64,000 nt of DNA from Drechslerella dactyloides (lineage: Eukaryota > Ascomycota > Orbiliomycetes > Orbiliales > Orbiliaceae). The translations under genes were made by a program, and so were the position numbers. Location: positions 3,348,001 through 3,412,000 of the forward strand of contig JAGTWJ010000003.1 in the NCBI GenBank assembly GCA_020064725.1, written 5' to 3'. Below the pieces are notes generated by a model. The model made no database searches. It saw nothing but the letters and a program-made list of their open reading frames with translations, and was not told where the DNA came from. Shown piece by piece: positions 33,969 to 44,984 of the stretch (position 1 is the first letter of the stretch; the number at the start of each line of letters is the position of its first letter).

Positions 33969-35463
33969 ATGCCGGGATCCACGAGCGCTTCGACTTCTTT
34001 CGGGGACCTCGATAAGGTTGATATCATGCGCCAGGAAGTCATGGCTGCGCCACATACCCACGATACAGATAACGTTGGTGCAGCAGCTGATGTCTTAGAA
34101 GCGCCAGTGCCGCCGGATGGCGGGTTCAACGCCTGGATGCAGGTGTTTGGCGCCTTTTTTCTATTCTTTGCCACCTGGGTGAGTTTTCGCTGGCGCGGTT
34201 TCTCGTCTTGGAAGGAGTATTGTAAATAGATGCCAATCTGACGGTGCATGACCGTTCTCATACCTATAGGGATTCGTGACGGCCTTCGGCGTGTACCAGA
34301 ATTACTACGAAACCGAGCTGCTGAAAGGAATACATGCATCAAACATCTCCTGGATAGGCTCTATTCAGGCGTTTTTGCTCATGTTCATCGGAGTGCTCAC
34401 GGGACCGCTGTACGACAAGGGATACTTCCGCGCGTTACTATATACTGGCTCTGTCACCGTTACGTTCGGAATCATGATGACAAGCCTGTGCACAAAGTAC
34501 TGGCAGATACTCCTTGCTCAGGGCATCTGCGTCGGGCTGGGTACTGGATGTTTATTCATCCCGAGTGTTGCCGTGATTGCAGGATACTTTACTATGAAAC
34601 GGAGCTTTGCGACGGGGCTTGCGTCGACGGGTGGCAGTATCGGCGGCATAGTGTATTCGGTGACATTTCGGTCGCTCGTGGATAAGATTGGGTTCGGGTG
34701 GTCGACAAGGTTGATCGGATTCCTGACAATGGCGCTCTTGATGGTATCGATTTCGATTTTGAAGCCGTTGCAGTTCCCCGTTGGGCGAAGGAGCTTGCTG
34801 CTGCCCAGCGCGTTCAAGGAGCTGCCGTACACGTTCACAGCTCTGGCACTCATGCTTACCTTCATGGGTGTCTATGTGCCATACTTCCATATCCAAACTT
34901 ATGCGGCGGAGTACATTGGGCTTGGGAAGGATGTCTCGTATCAGCTGCTGACAATCATGAATGTGGCCGCGATATTTGGGCGGACTATTCCTGTGATCGG
35001 AGCGGATAAAATGGGGCCAATCAATTTGATGATACCCGCCGTGCTAGGAACCACGGTTATGGCGTTCGCGTGGCTGGGGATGAAGAGTGTGGCGGCGACA
35101 GTGCTCTTTGCAGTACTCTATGGTTTCCTCTCTGGGACTGTCGTGAGCCTGCCGCCGACGACAATCGTGAGTATGGGTGGCAAGCCGAGCGACGTCGGAA
35201 CAAGAATGGGAATGGCGTTTACATTTGCGGCGACGGGGCTCCTCACTGGCAATCCGATGGCAGCGGCGCTAATCGATATTCCGAAGGGAAAGTTTCGAGG
35301 TGCGCAGATATTCTGCGGATGCTTTGTGGCTGCGGGGTGCATATTGTTTGTGGTCGCAAGGTTGCTATTGCCGAAGAAGGGAGGGAGGCCAGAGGTGACG
35401 GAGGTGCGGGGCAATGAGGAAGGTGCAGGCGACGATGCCGATGAGAAAGGCCTGCAGGCCTGA
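33969..35463 (+). CDS. MFS transporter, monocarboxylate-porter-like
   Basis: The exons are 33969..34178 and 34270..35463; 1404 nt give 467 aa. A cytosolic N-terminus of about 50 residues leads to PPDGGFNAWMQVFGAFFLFF, the signature of fungal MCT-type carriers. About twelve hydrophobic segments follow, including the pair around ALLYTGSVTVTFGIMM and GICVGLGTGCLFIPSVAVIAGYF and a second bundle from YTFTALALMLTFMGVYVPYF onward. The tail is cytosolic and acidic (NEEGAGDDADEKGLQA). It is expected at the plasma membrane, moving monocarboxylates or another small organic acid or vitamin by proton coupling; fungal members have several known substrates, so the cargo is open. The C2H2 regulator gene follows about 0.6 kb downstream on the same strand. 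Confidence 0.92.
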
Positions 35464-36076
35464 GTCGACTTGAGAAGTGATCTCCGACTGCGATCGAGGA
35501 CATCTGGGCCGAGTGTGTATATTTAAATGCACGGCATGCATGAACCGGATCCATACATTGGGCGTCGCTGGATTTGGGAACATACTTGCATTAGCTGTTA
35601 GATAAATTAGATAGACGTCTAGATTGGTATCGGAGCGTGCGTCATAGTTCCGAAATTTCGGCTGTTTGGTGGATGTCAAGATGAGATGATATGACAAAAC
35701 GATAGGAAGAAGCCGGATGGCTACACACACGTATGCAGTGTCATTTTTAGGAGGCTGTAAACTTACGCCTTGTATACGTCGCGGCTCCACTCTGTGTAAA
35801 ACCAGGACAGAAGCGTCTGGAAGGTTTGCCGAATGCGTTGTTGTTGCATTTTAGATTCTCCACTGCCAGCTGCGTTCTGCTATACTGCTCCTGGCTATAG
35901 CTCCACCCCTCCATCCAGCTAACCTCCAAGCTCAGCACCCTCCCACCATCCCACCAGAAAAAGATAGCCTCAAAGCAGAAAACAAAAAAAAATTAAAATT
36001 GACCAAACTCGACGTCATTTGACCATTGTAGCTTCCGTTCCTGCTGCTTCACTCGGTCCGGGCGACTGATTGTATC
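35464..36076. other. Intergenic, promoter of the C2H2 gene
   Basis: About 610 nt. An A-rich tract near 35980 and a CGACGTCA site near 36010 (7 of 8 matches to the CRE palindrome TGACGTCA) lie just before the ATG. Confidence 0.45.
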
Positions 36077-37311
36077 ATGACCAAGACAGCTAAAGCCCCC
36101 AAACCTCCGAGGACATACATCTGCAGGTTCTGCCAGTATGTGTTCAAGCGGTCCGAGCATCTGGCCCGGCACGAGAGGAGTCGTAAGTTTTGCTTATCTC
36201 CATGTTTTGCTTGCCGAGCGTGGGCGTTATATGGTCGAGAGGCCGCGGAGGCTAACGTGCTGTTGGATGTGGGGTTGCAGATACCCAAGAGAAGCCGTTC
36301 GGGTGCTCTGTATGCTCGTGCATGTTCTCGAGAAAGTAGGTCGTGGCGGGGTGTTCTGGGTCGGCATCGCTCGCCGGTTGCCGGCGGGAGGGGCACGATG
36401 GACGTGATGGAGGGGCTAATCGAGGGCTTAGGGACTTGGTCGTGCGCCACGAACGGATGATCCACTTTGAACGCAAGCCCACGACGCGGATGACGTCGAG
36501 GAAAGCTCAGAAATACGAACCACGACGGGAATCACAGTCTTCGGTAGATTTTCTCGCCCGGATACACTCCTCGATGTCGAGTTCTGATGTGTGGTTGCTG
36601 ATTGTGGTGCGTTTTTGCTAGGATGCCCAGGATTCGTTGACGACGGCGTCATCATCCGATACAACTTCGGAGAGGAGGTCGTCTGTCGCGACGCCGGTTA
36701 TCGATGCGGCAGCTGCGAGGAAAACGGCGGCCGAGGCCCTCTCCAGCGCTATCCTCCAGGGTATATTCGATGCCGACGAGATTCTGACCGCTTCCGCGCC
36801 AAAAAGCGGTTTGAAACGGCGTGCGTCCGAGGTCGAGGAGAACAACGCTGCGGCCAGGCCAACGAAACTCCAAATCCTCGATCAGACACTCATGTCCTCG
36901 CCAACCAATATCGCACCGGTGGCACCCATGTTTGGACGCCGGAGCACCGCGAGCACCAGTACAGCTAGCAGCACTGCAATCTCGCCGACGACGGTTCCTT
37001 CAACGGCTGCCCCGGCAGCTACCCGCGCGGCTGCTACCGCCAACGCTGCGGTCTTCCCGGGGTTTGATATCGATCCGCTTCTGGCCGATCCGGGGTTCGA
37101 CGCCCAATTAGAGGAAGAGACAGCCGAGGAGACGCTGCGAATGTTCACGCATTCGGAGCAGCAATTGTTCTCGCCTCCATTGTCAGATGGGTCTAGCGAA
37201 ACCCGCGAGAAGGAAGGAAGCACTCGCGGCAGCCATGAGGATTATCTCCGAGATACAGCCGCAGAGGCTTGGAAGCTGCAGCTCGCAGAGGAAGCCAAGG
37301 CTGCCACTTAG
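36077..37311 (+). CDS. C2H2 zinc-finger transcription factor
   Basis: The exons are 36077..36182, 36281..36335, 36432..36543 and 36622..37311; 963 nt give 320 aa. Introns interrupt both fingers, and only splicing restores them. Finger 1 is C16-C19-H32-H36 (CRFCQYVFKRSEHLARHERSH). The linker is TQEKPF, close to the canonical TGEKPY. Finger 2 is C44-C47-H60-H65 (CSVCSCMFSRKDLVVRHERMIH, split across exons). The donor of intron 3 (GTAGAT) is the weakest site; it was chosen because it gives the only phase-0 join of normal length. The remainder is Ser/Thr/Ala-rich with an acidic segment (LEEETAEETLRMF), likely an activation region. A two-finger protein with the RSEHLxRH helix may recognise an STRE-like CCCCT/AGGGG core; that is inference. 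It sits between transporter and SDR genes. Confidence 0.88.
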
Positions 37312-37889
37312 CTTGGGCGAAGAATGCTTGGCTTTTCCTGCTAGCGACTTTGATACGATAGAGTGAGTACCGTCGGATCTGAACTGTGGTATCTCCGACG
37401 CGGCGTTCTAATACCACCGGCATGCCTTTCCAGGTGACAAAGATCGGGAGTCAGGATTTGCGACATACACGCTGCTGAACATCATTTTCTCACGGAGATC
37501 GATCGCTTTCATAGTATGAAAGATCGCGCTGCTAGTCTTTTCTCACGGATGTATCATCACGGCCTTTACCATTTTGTGTTACACTATTTGTTCACCCCTC
37601 ATCGAATGCGTACGACATTAGCAAGAAAAATACCCTTTGCTGTATATCATGGCATGTATGGCGTTTACGGCTGTTTTAACTTTGTCAGGGTTTTTTGTTG
37701 ATCATAAAAGCATGTTCTGAACGACGTCTTGTATTGTTATCGTCTTTAGCAGGCATGTACTCAAGGTAGCTATATACTATTGCGAAATGCACATTGTTTA
37801 CGTCGAATTAGAGGTAGTACGTATGTTTGTAAGGTTGTGCTTCTTCAGTCAAAGTACGGCAGTCTAACTCCGGGACACGAGCAGCATAT
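37312..37889. other. Convergent intergenic region
   Basis: About 580 nt between the 3' ends of the C2H2 gene and the first SDR gene; nothing else is visible. Confidence 0.5.
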
Positions 37890-38720
37890 CTACTCCGGGT
37901 AGACCATCTTCTTCGTCACGCCGCCGTCAACAACAATCTCAGCACCGGTTACAAAGTCGCTATCGACTAGGAAATCTACCGCCTTGAGGATGTCGTCGAC
38001 TTTCCCCACACGCCCCGCGGGATGCCAGGCGTGGTCTTGCGCCGTGAGGCCGTCCGACCAGGGTCTCGAGGCAACGTCGGCGGCCGCATTCTCGTCCTCG
38101 ACGTGGATCCAGCCGGGCGAGATGGCGTTTACACGGATCTTGTACTTCTGACCTAGCGACACGGCCATAGACTGCGTCAACCCCAGCAGGCCGGCTTTGA
38201 CAGCCGAGTAGGCTTCGTGGTTCTCCTCGGCCTGGTGGGCGCGTGTGGAGGAGATGTGGATGACCGTGCCAGGTGAGTCCGGGGTGGAAGCTAGGAGCGG
38301 AATGCAGAGTCTGGTGAGCAAGAATGGAGCTGTAAGGCCGACGGCGAGTTTGCGGTCCCAGTCGGCAAGGATATCGACGTCCTGGGAGTCCATGGAGGCA
38401 CCGTCAGGCCAGGTATGTGGTGTTGGGAAGGCATTGTGTATAAGCACGTCGATTCGGCCGTCGAAGAACGCTTGGGCGGAGGATACGGCGGCGGCGAGTG
38501 CGGCCCGGTCAGCGAGGTCGGTGTGGGAGGTCTTGATGCGGTCCGGAGGGATGCTGGAGGTAAGGAGCTGAGTGGCCGTGTTCTGGAGCTCGGCGAGGTT
38601 GGCGTCGAGGAGGAAGACGCGGTGACCGCGGGCGAGCAGACGGTGAGACAGGCCACGGCCGATGCCGCGCGCGGCGCCGGTGATGAAGTAGTTCATGGAA
38701 CGCGGAGAGGCGGCTGCCAT
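37890..38720 (-). CDS. Classical short-chain dehydrogenase/reductase (SDR)
   Basis: Intronless, 276 aa, ATG at 38720. The cofactor loop is TGAARGIG (residues 14-21). Asp39 at the end of beta-2 (VFLLDAN) favours NAD over NADP. An NAG-like site reads HNAFPT. The catalytic Ser is at 157/158 (ISSTRAHQ), with Tyr171 and Lys175 (YSAVK), and the typical post-catalytic stretch is VNAISPGWIHVE. The end, DFVTGAEIVVDGGV, is the standard SDR C-terminal signature. It is predicted to be a cytosolic NAD(P)-dependent alcohol/ketone oxidoreductase of unknown substrate. It is transcribed divergently from a second SDR with a shared 511-nt promoter. Confidence 0.93.
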   Translation of the reverse strand: MAAASPRSMNYFITGAARGIGRGLSHRLLARGHRVFLLDANLAELQNTATQLLTSSIPPDRIKTSHTDLADRAALAAAVSSAQAFFDGRIDVLIHNAFPTPHTWPDGASMDSQDVDILADWDRKLAVGLTAPFLLTRLCIPLLASTPDSPGTVIHISSTRAHQAEENHEAYSAVKAGLLGLTQSMAVSLGQKYKIRVNAISPGWIHVEDENAAADVASRPWSDGLTAQDHAWHPAGRVGKVDDILKAVDFLVDSDFVTGAEIVVDGGVTKKMVYPE

Positions 38721-39231
38721 GGCGTTTGCATGCAGGCTTGTCGTTCACAGGTGACTTTGCCGGTGTGCGGGCAACCGTGACATGACGTCATCACAAAGTG
38801 TTGTGAAGTTGTGCGGCCTTCAACCTGGACTGGGGATATCCCGCGCAACGTTCCCGTTCACCCATGTCGTATCTGCGGCCGGAATCACTGCCGCATCGAC
38901 GTACGCAAACAAGCTAGAAGAGACGCTGCCAGTTCTCTACTGCGCGCATCCGAGTCGTGCTTGTAGCCGCGAATTGGCGGGCCGAAGCCTCGGAAACAGG
39001 CATTTCGGTACATCACAGCCGCCAACGCGTTCCGGCTTCGAATTCCGGCTGCGGCCGGTCCTCACTTCGATTGATGGGTTTGATCTTGATATCTTAGTGG
39101 GTATGCGTAGCTGCCTCGGTCATTTATACCACGTTATCATGCTGTAATGTAGTCCATTCGCTCGACCAGGCAGTTTCTGTTGTCGATTGGGCCAATACAG
39201 TTAATCAAGATAGTTCTTCGGCGACTTCGCG
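38721..39231. promoter_or_regulatory. Shared bidirectional promoter of two SDR genes
   Basis: The 511 nt separate the ATGs of two divergently transcribed SDR genes. It contains a perfect TGACGTCA palindrome at 38783..38790, close to the minus-strand gene. Several CGG/CCG triplets of the kind bound by Zn2Cys6 factors also occur (for example near 38877 and 39052). The layout suggests co-regulation. Confidence 0.55.
38783..38790. promoter_or_regulatory. CRE-type bZIP site (TGACGTCA)
   Basis: A perfect 8-bp palindrome matching the consensus for CREB/ATF-type bZIP factors, about 63 nt upstream of the minus-strand SDR and 440 nt upstream of the plus-strand SDR. Confidence 0.5.
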
Positions 39232-40241
39232 ATGAAGATCAGCTCGGATTCACTAGTTGCAATCGTCACTGGTGGTGCTTCAGGTAATGACATCTGTTCT
39301 ATACTTATGCGTATACACTCGAGTCTTTTGAAGGAGCTGACTCTGCTGTGCTATCCGGAAATGTATAGGGATTGGCCTGGGTATCGCAACCCACCTCGTG
39401 GCGAAAGGCTGGAATGTCGTTCTCGCCGACGTGAATCCGTCGACGGGCGTTGCAGCCGCGGAGAAGCTCGGTTCCCGCGCCGTTTTCCATCATACGGATG
39501 TGTCCTCGTGGGACTCGCAGGTAGAGCTGTTCAAGACGGCATCTGAGAAATTCGGCCGGCTGGATTTCTTCGCTGCGAATGCCGGGATTGACGATAGGAA
39601 AAGTATATATGAAGAGACACAGGAAGAAAGAGACGAGGATCAGCCGGCGAAGCCTTATTTGAAGGTTGTCGAGGTAGATTTCATCGCTGTTGTGTGGGGG
39701 GTCAAGCTTGCGAGCTGGTATATGCGGCGGAACCCAGGCAAGAAGGGCGGATGCATCGTGATAACCAGCAGCGATGTGGGCCTCTATCCAATGGCTACAA
39801 ACCCGCTGTACGCGAGCTGCAAGGCCGCGGTACGTATAACGCATAGAATGTATCGCGTATAGCTAAATTATTGGTCCGGCTGACCATGGTGAAAAAATGC
39901 AGCTGGTGAATTTCACTCGGTCTGTCGCGGAAACGTTTCGCGAGGACGGCATCCGTGTGAATGCTATCTGCCCCGGGCTTGTTCCGACCGCCATATTTCC
40001 CGGCAAGCTCACGGACTTCTTCCCGGAAGAGTACATCACGCCGGTTTCTACGATCGTGGCGGCCTATGACAAGTTTATCACGGATGAGACGCTGGCTGGG
40101 AAAGTGGTGGAGTGCAGTCAGGATCGTCATTTTTTCAGAGACCGGCCGGAGTACCCGAATGAGAGCCAGCGCTGGATGCATGAAGAGAGTGGGCCGTCGT
40201 GGGCGAAGGCTTACAAGGCGTATTTTGAGAGTAAGCTGTAA
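39232..40241 (+). CDS. Short-chain dehydrogenase/reductase, 15-hydroxyprostaglandin-dehydrogenase-like
   Basis: The exons are 39232..39283, 39369..39829 and 39903..40241; 852 nt give 283 aa. The cofactor loop TGGASGIG (residues 13-20) is created only by splicing across intron 1. Asp at the end of beta-2 (VVLADVN) indicates NAD preference. Other sites are AANAGI, the catalytic Ser in ITSSDVG, and Tyr165/Lys169 in YASCK, then VNAICPGLV. The layout, including VDFIAVVWGVKLASWYM, resembles fungal 15-hydroxyprostaglandin-dehydrogenase-type SDRs. The C-terminal extension (ESQRWMHEESGPSWAKAYKAYF) is typical of them. Substrate unknown. Its divergent partner is another SDR, and its convergent neighbour is the beta-lactamase-like hydrolase, 291 bp away. 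Confidence 0.93.
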
Positions 40242-40532
40242 CTTGCGGCACTCATACAATAGCTGGGAGGTTCCCCTATTCTGTTCAGTTAAAGGGCTGG
40301 CTGCCCCGTTCAACGTTTGCAAGACGAATTGATTCCGATGGGAATTAATATTGCGTATAGGGGTGAGTGTAATTCAGGTGTGAGTCTGTATATATGTTCT
40401 TGTTCGCTTAAAACAGGCTGGGATGGATACAATGACTGTTGATACACTGTGATCAGAGAAGAAAAGTACCAATAATGCTCATGATAACTATTCAATTCAA
40501 GAGCGAGAGGCGATAGTCGATGTATAGGTTAA

Positions 40533-42691
40533 TTAGGCCACTTTGTATAGCTTCGCTTTCATAGGTGCGTAAGTGAGGACCATGGGGCCATTCTTGAGCT
40601 CCCGCTTGATCTTGAGCATATCCATACCCCAGCCCGATTTGGTAGTAATGCTGTAGAAATCATTAGTATGTGTAGACGGGAGCACAAAGGACTGTTGACT
40701 TACGCATCAAAGCCCGTCCAGGAGCATTGGTAGAGCACCGTTGAACGGAACTGGCCTTCAAACGCCGTCCCGACCAACTTGGCGCCAATCTCAAATAGTC
40801 GTGGCCGTTTCCCAACTTCCGTCCATATCACTTCATCCCATTTGAGAAGGACATCTACACCGTTAATGGAGAACTGTTCGAGAGCCAGCATACCCTCTTT
40901 GAAGCCTATACGAGCGAATCCGTCGCTGGAAAAGTAGACGCCAACGTAGTCTTCCACGAGGATCTGGTTGTACGCTTGCCAGATTGCAGGGGCGAGGGTG
41001 TTGTGGACCTGGATTGACAGGCCCATCGGATTCGAGTAGTTGCCGCCAGCGTGCATCTGCGCGTCCGTGATGCCGACGGATACCAGTGCGGCTACACCGT
41101 AACCGAATTCGGGAAGGACGGATATTTCGGTGAATTGCGCGGGGAGACCGCCGCCCTTGAAATAAATGTTGTACTGGGAGAAATCGGGCATGATGGCACG
41201 GAATGTCTCCCAGGGGATGCCGACGGAGGTGATACCGTCGGTGAATTGGTGAACGGATTTCAGCCAGGTGCGTCGCTGGGCGGACGATATCAGTTCGGGC
41301 TTGGAGGCTAGGAGCACCCTGTGCAGGAGATTTGCGAGGTCGTTCGACGTGGAGAAGATTCCTCCGGCGCTATATATGCTGTTTAACTGGCTGCGCCCAA
41401 GAATCTATGCTACGGGGTGGACGTACGGATCATGGCTCAGGGCGAAGACTTTGTCCACCAAATGGGTGGCGGCCGGGACGGTGACGTGCTTTTTGAGATG
41501 CGGCGGTATAGGTCCGGTGAACGTGTGGCTCATGTTCAATGGCGTGAATATGTCATCGCGCATGATGGCCCTGAAGTCTTTGCCTTGTTTCCATAGCTTG
41601 TCGTGGTACTTGTCCACCGCCATGCCTAGGAGAGAGAAGCCCGTGTTCGAGTCTGTACATAGTTAGCATGGAGTATGAGTTCTATTAAGTGATGCGATAC
41701 GTACAACTGGGCGATTCGCCGATTTGCCAGATCAAGTCAGACTTTGAGATGAGACCCTGAAGCTCTGGAATGCTCCTATTGTGAGGGAAATCTTCAAGCA
41801 GACCCGGTCCAACGGGCGGGTAGACGATGTCGTTGAGGCTCTTCATTTGAAACTCGCCAACATCTCGTGCAAGTCCGGCTCGGTGGCTCCCCAAGTGCGC
41901 CAATGTGATCTCGCCTTCTTCCTCCTTAAACGCTGCTGGTAGCTTGAATTCTGGGAGTACGTCTTTGAGCCGGCTTTCCAAGGTCAACTCTGGCGTGAAA
42001 CCTTTGAGATGTGCTTGGCGACTTAGGATCAAAGCTTCCAGTACCACAAATGCCTTGCTGATAGAAGCAATTCTATATATCGAATCTCCGTCCACGGGAG
42101 CGGGGGAGTCCGCAGCCGATTCATTCAAACGTACTCGGCCGCTGTGGAACTCGAACAGCTTGCCTGTGGAGGCGTGGACGATGCTGAGGGACACAGCATC
42201 CTTGTGGACTAAGGCATTGGCCTCGAGAGCGAGTTTTATATCGGCAAGCGCAGCTACCACGGCGGGGTGCGAAGCGATGCGGATGTCATCGAGGAGGAAC
42301 GGCGGTGGCGGCGGTGTGCATTTCCACGGGAATGCTTCTTCTGAGTGTGGAACTGTGTTGCCCGTGTACGTTGGCGCGTCGCGTGCTCCCGAGAAGCTGG
42401 ATTGGAGTTGGCGAAGTCGATTAAACGGGGACCATCGCGCAGCTGCATCGCTATCGTTAGCTCGAGAATGACAGTATCGGCGGGGTCAGGGTATCGCCAT
42501 CTCCCATTGAAAGGAGAGATGTAGTGATGCCTACTTGCAGGATCAAAGCAGATGAACGCGAGGGCGATGCCGACAAACGAGCCAATCAGCGACCCGCAGA
42601 CGGTAAGGGCGAGATCCCGCCGCCGGAGCCGTCGTCGCGGTTGCTGTTGTTGTTGGACCGGCCAGCGAAGAATGCCGTCCGTCTTCTCCAT
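40533..42691 (-). CDS. Membrane-anchored beta-lactamase-fold serine hydrolase
   Basis: The five exons are complement(40533..40650, 40704..41369, 41427..41652, 41705..42442, 42535..42691); 1905 nt give 634 aa. The N-terminus is basic (RRRLRRRD) and is followed by one transmembrane helix (LALTVCGSLIGSFVGIALAF), as in a type II signal-anchored protein with the hydrolase outside or in the lumen. The nucleophile motif is S179-I-S-K182. The second motif, Y299-S-N301, in SYSNTGFSLLG, appears only after splicing. Other family segments are AHLGSHRAGL and AGGIFSTSNDLANLL. The C-terminal 200 residues resemble the accessory region of fungal penicillin-binding-protein-like hydrolases. Class C beta-lactamase relatives in fungi include esterases, lactonases and acyltransferases such as LovD; the substrate here is unknown. 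The last exon adds only 39 residues. Confidence 0.9.
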
Positions 42692-44984
42692 ATTCGTGAA
42701 GCTTCAGAAGGGTATCGCTGCGTATGTAGTCGCGAGTATGAAGTTCCGGAACATCTTTTCGTGCGATCCTCGAGTCTGCTGGATGGAGGGAGAGTCGCAG
42801 CTGTTTAAGTGCCCCGCGCCAAGGCAACAGCTTATGCGGCCAGACGACCTGCCCTGGCGTGGATACGCAATCAGCGAGCCGGCCCGCGTGTATGAAGGCA
42901 CTACTTTGACTGTTTCAGCAGGAGAGCATACGAATCCACAAGGTGCCCGACAAAAGCGCAAAGTGTGTGGTTGACCTGACTAACGCTCCTACTATTGAAA
43001 TCGCCGTGAACGAGGTGTGGACGCTTGATTGATAACGACTCGAGGACTCCGCAGGCTCCGAATTGTGAGTGATATCGCTATCAAGGCATTTCATTCAATC
43101 GATCCGGATCCAATCGAATTGGTCAAATGCAACCGAGTTTAATTTGTGGTCTTTGGTGCAGGCCTTGAATCAATTGACGGGCTCACGCTTACAATAGGAC
43201 CCATGAATAACGTATACCATGATGGAATGCGTTTTTGAGTTGCTCCCAAACTTATAAATCTTATCGACGTCGGGTTGCAGGGACTGTGTGTAACTGCCGG
43301 GCTGCCTTTAGTCAGACTATTGGAAATCGATGACGAATACATAACAATCGAATTACTCACAGTTATAGCACTGGCTATAGTTACCAGTACCATATACACA
43401 AATACGGATACGATGTGATGGAGGCGCTAGGCGGCCCGGGGTCTATCTCGCCTGAGAGACCACGTCCGCTTGTCTCGATCAGCAACCGATTCGTATAAAA
43501 ATTCGACAATGAAGATATTATCGGCGCGATCTCTCGATTTCGTAAGCTGAATATATTTCTATCGCCGACTTCGACGGATCTGGCTTGGATAAGATCTATC
43601 AGTCGGGATTATCGATTCTGTTATCTGGAACTAGACTTATAATTAATAATGCCGCTGCACGAACTTGTCCAAAGAACGTAGTAAATAACGGAGCACAATA
43701 TCCATTGATAAAGGCAGCCTTACCAACTTGTCACGAATGTGAGCCGAAAATATGTTTACTAACACACTTTACAGTAGGATTCGCTGGGCGAAGCGACCGC
43801 TCGCACGCTGAGTTTCATACAATGTAGCCTTTGACACACGTTTGCTTGTAAATTGTAAAATCTATCGCGATATCGATATAGGCGCCGCAATGGCACGACT
43901 CTCTCAGCACACTGAGGAAGGACTGTTTACGGTGTTTTGACAGAAGTTAGCTGCGAATAGGCCAGACTGCATTCACATGACTACTTGGCACGACATCCTA
44001 CAGATACATTGAAGAAGAATAAAGATATCCACTTATTGAGGAGGAGATGAGTAAATTAGTGTAAACTGGTGTACTATGCAAATTAGGGGTTAACAAATGT
44101 CTTTGAAATTGAATGCACATACGTATACGCATAGTGCGAGTGTTGCCATAGCTAGTCTACAGGCCGTGCATGAACATGTGCGGTGCATGCAGGCGGTGGA
44201 AGGGTTTCAGGCTATATTGTCGGACTTGCGGGAAGCATCAATTTCGAAGGCTGGATAATATTGTGGCTAGCTAACTTGACCTTTGCAATTGTCTGACGTA
44301 TGTGGCGATGCATGTCGACTCAATGGCAGCCATGGTCAAACTACCTAGATAGGTAACTTACAGCCTCTGGACGGTGGATTGGGAAGTCTTCGATTAGAAT
44401 ATTTGAATGTGGCTTTTCTGCCGGCTTCAAATATTTGAGATTCAAACATATCGGCAGCATTACCGCATACTGTCAATAGCATTGTCGGACCAGGCTGCGA
44501 AATACCGGGCAGCTTCCCCAAAACGAGACCGGCATGACATCTGCAGTCCAGCGGGTCTTCGGTGTAACGTGCGCACAAGCCGTTTCCAGTTGGGAGGCTC
44601 CTTCGGCTACTTTCGCTTTTGGCCCAATGATCGGTGTTTTGAGCCCCAGCTGCTTGTTTGCTCGAACGGCTGCCTGAAACCGGTCTGGTGGATTGTGTCT
44701 GTAACCTGCTGCGGCCCCGGCTGCGCTTTGGCCCGCTACGTCGAGGACGCATATGGGTCACCGCCAGCGGATATAATTATCCCACCCTCGAATTCCCCCT
44801 CCTGTCGTCCGCATGTCTCGGTAGACTGTTCCTGACCGCGTTCGATCCTGCTTCCTTCCTTCCTGCCTTCTCTGGCCGGGCGCGACGAGGGCGAGGGCGA
44901 TAAAGTCGGCAGCGAGCGGCATGCATGGTCTTCTGAGATCGAGAGCGACCTCCACCAGCACTTGATCGCAGTCGTCCATCCGCC
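42692..44984. other. Long divergent intergenic region
   Basis: About 2.3 kb separates the minus-strand hydrolase from the plus-strand TPR gene. The part from 43,500 to 44,150 is relatively AT-rich. A 142-codon frame at 44407..44835 has no motif and is not called. No repeat family or RNA gene is recognised. Confidence 0.45.

Noticed and set aside
44407..44835. 142-codon plus-strand frame just upstream of the TPR gene
   Set aside because: Many Cys/Trp in no pattern, overlapping frames in the same stretch, no motif; more likely leader or promoter sequence.
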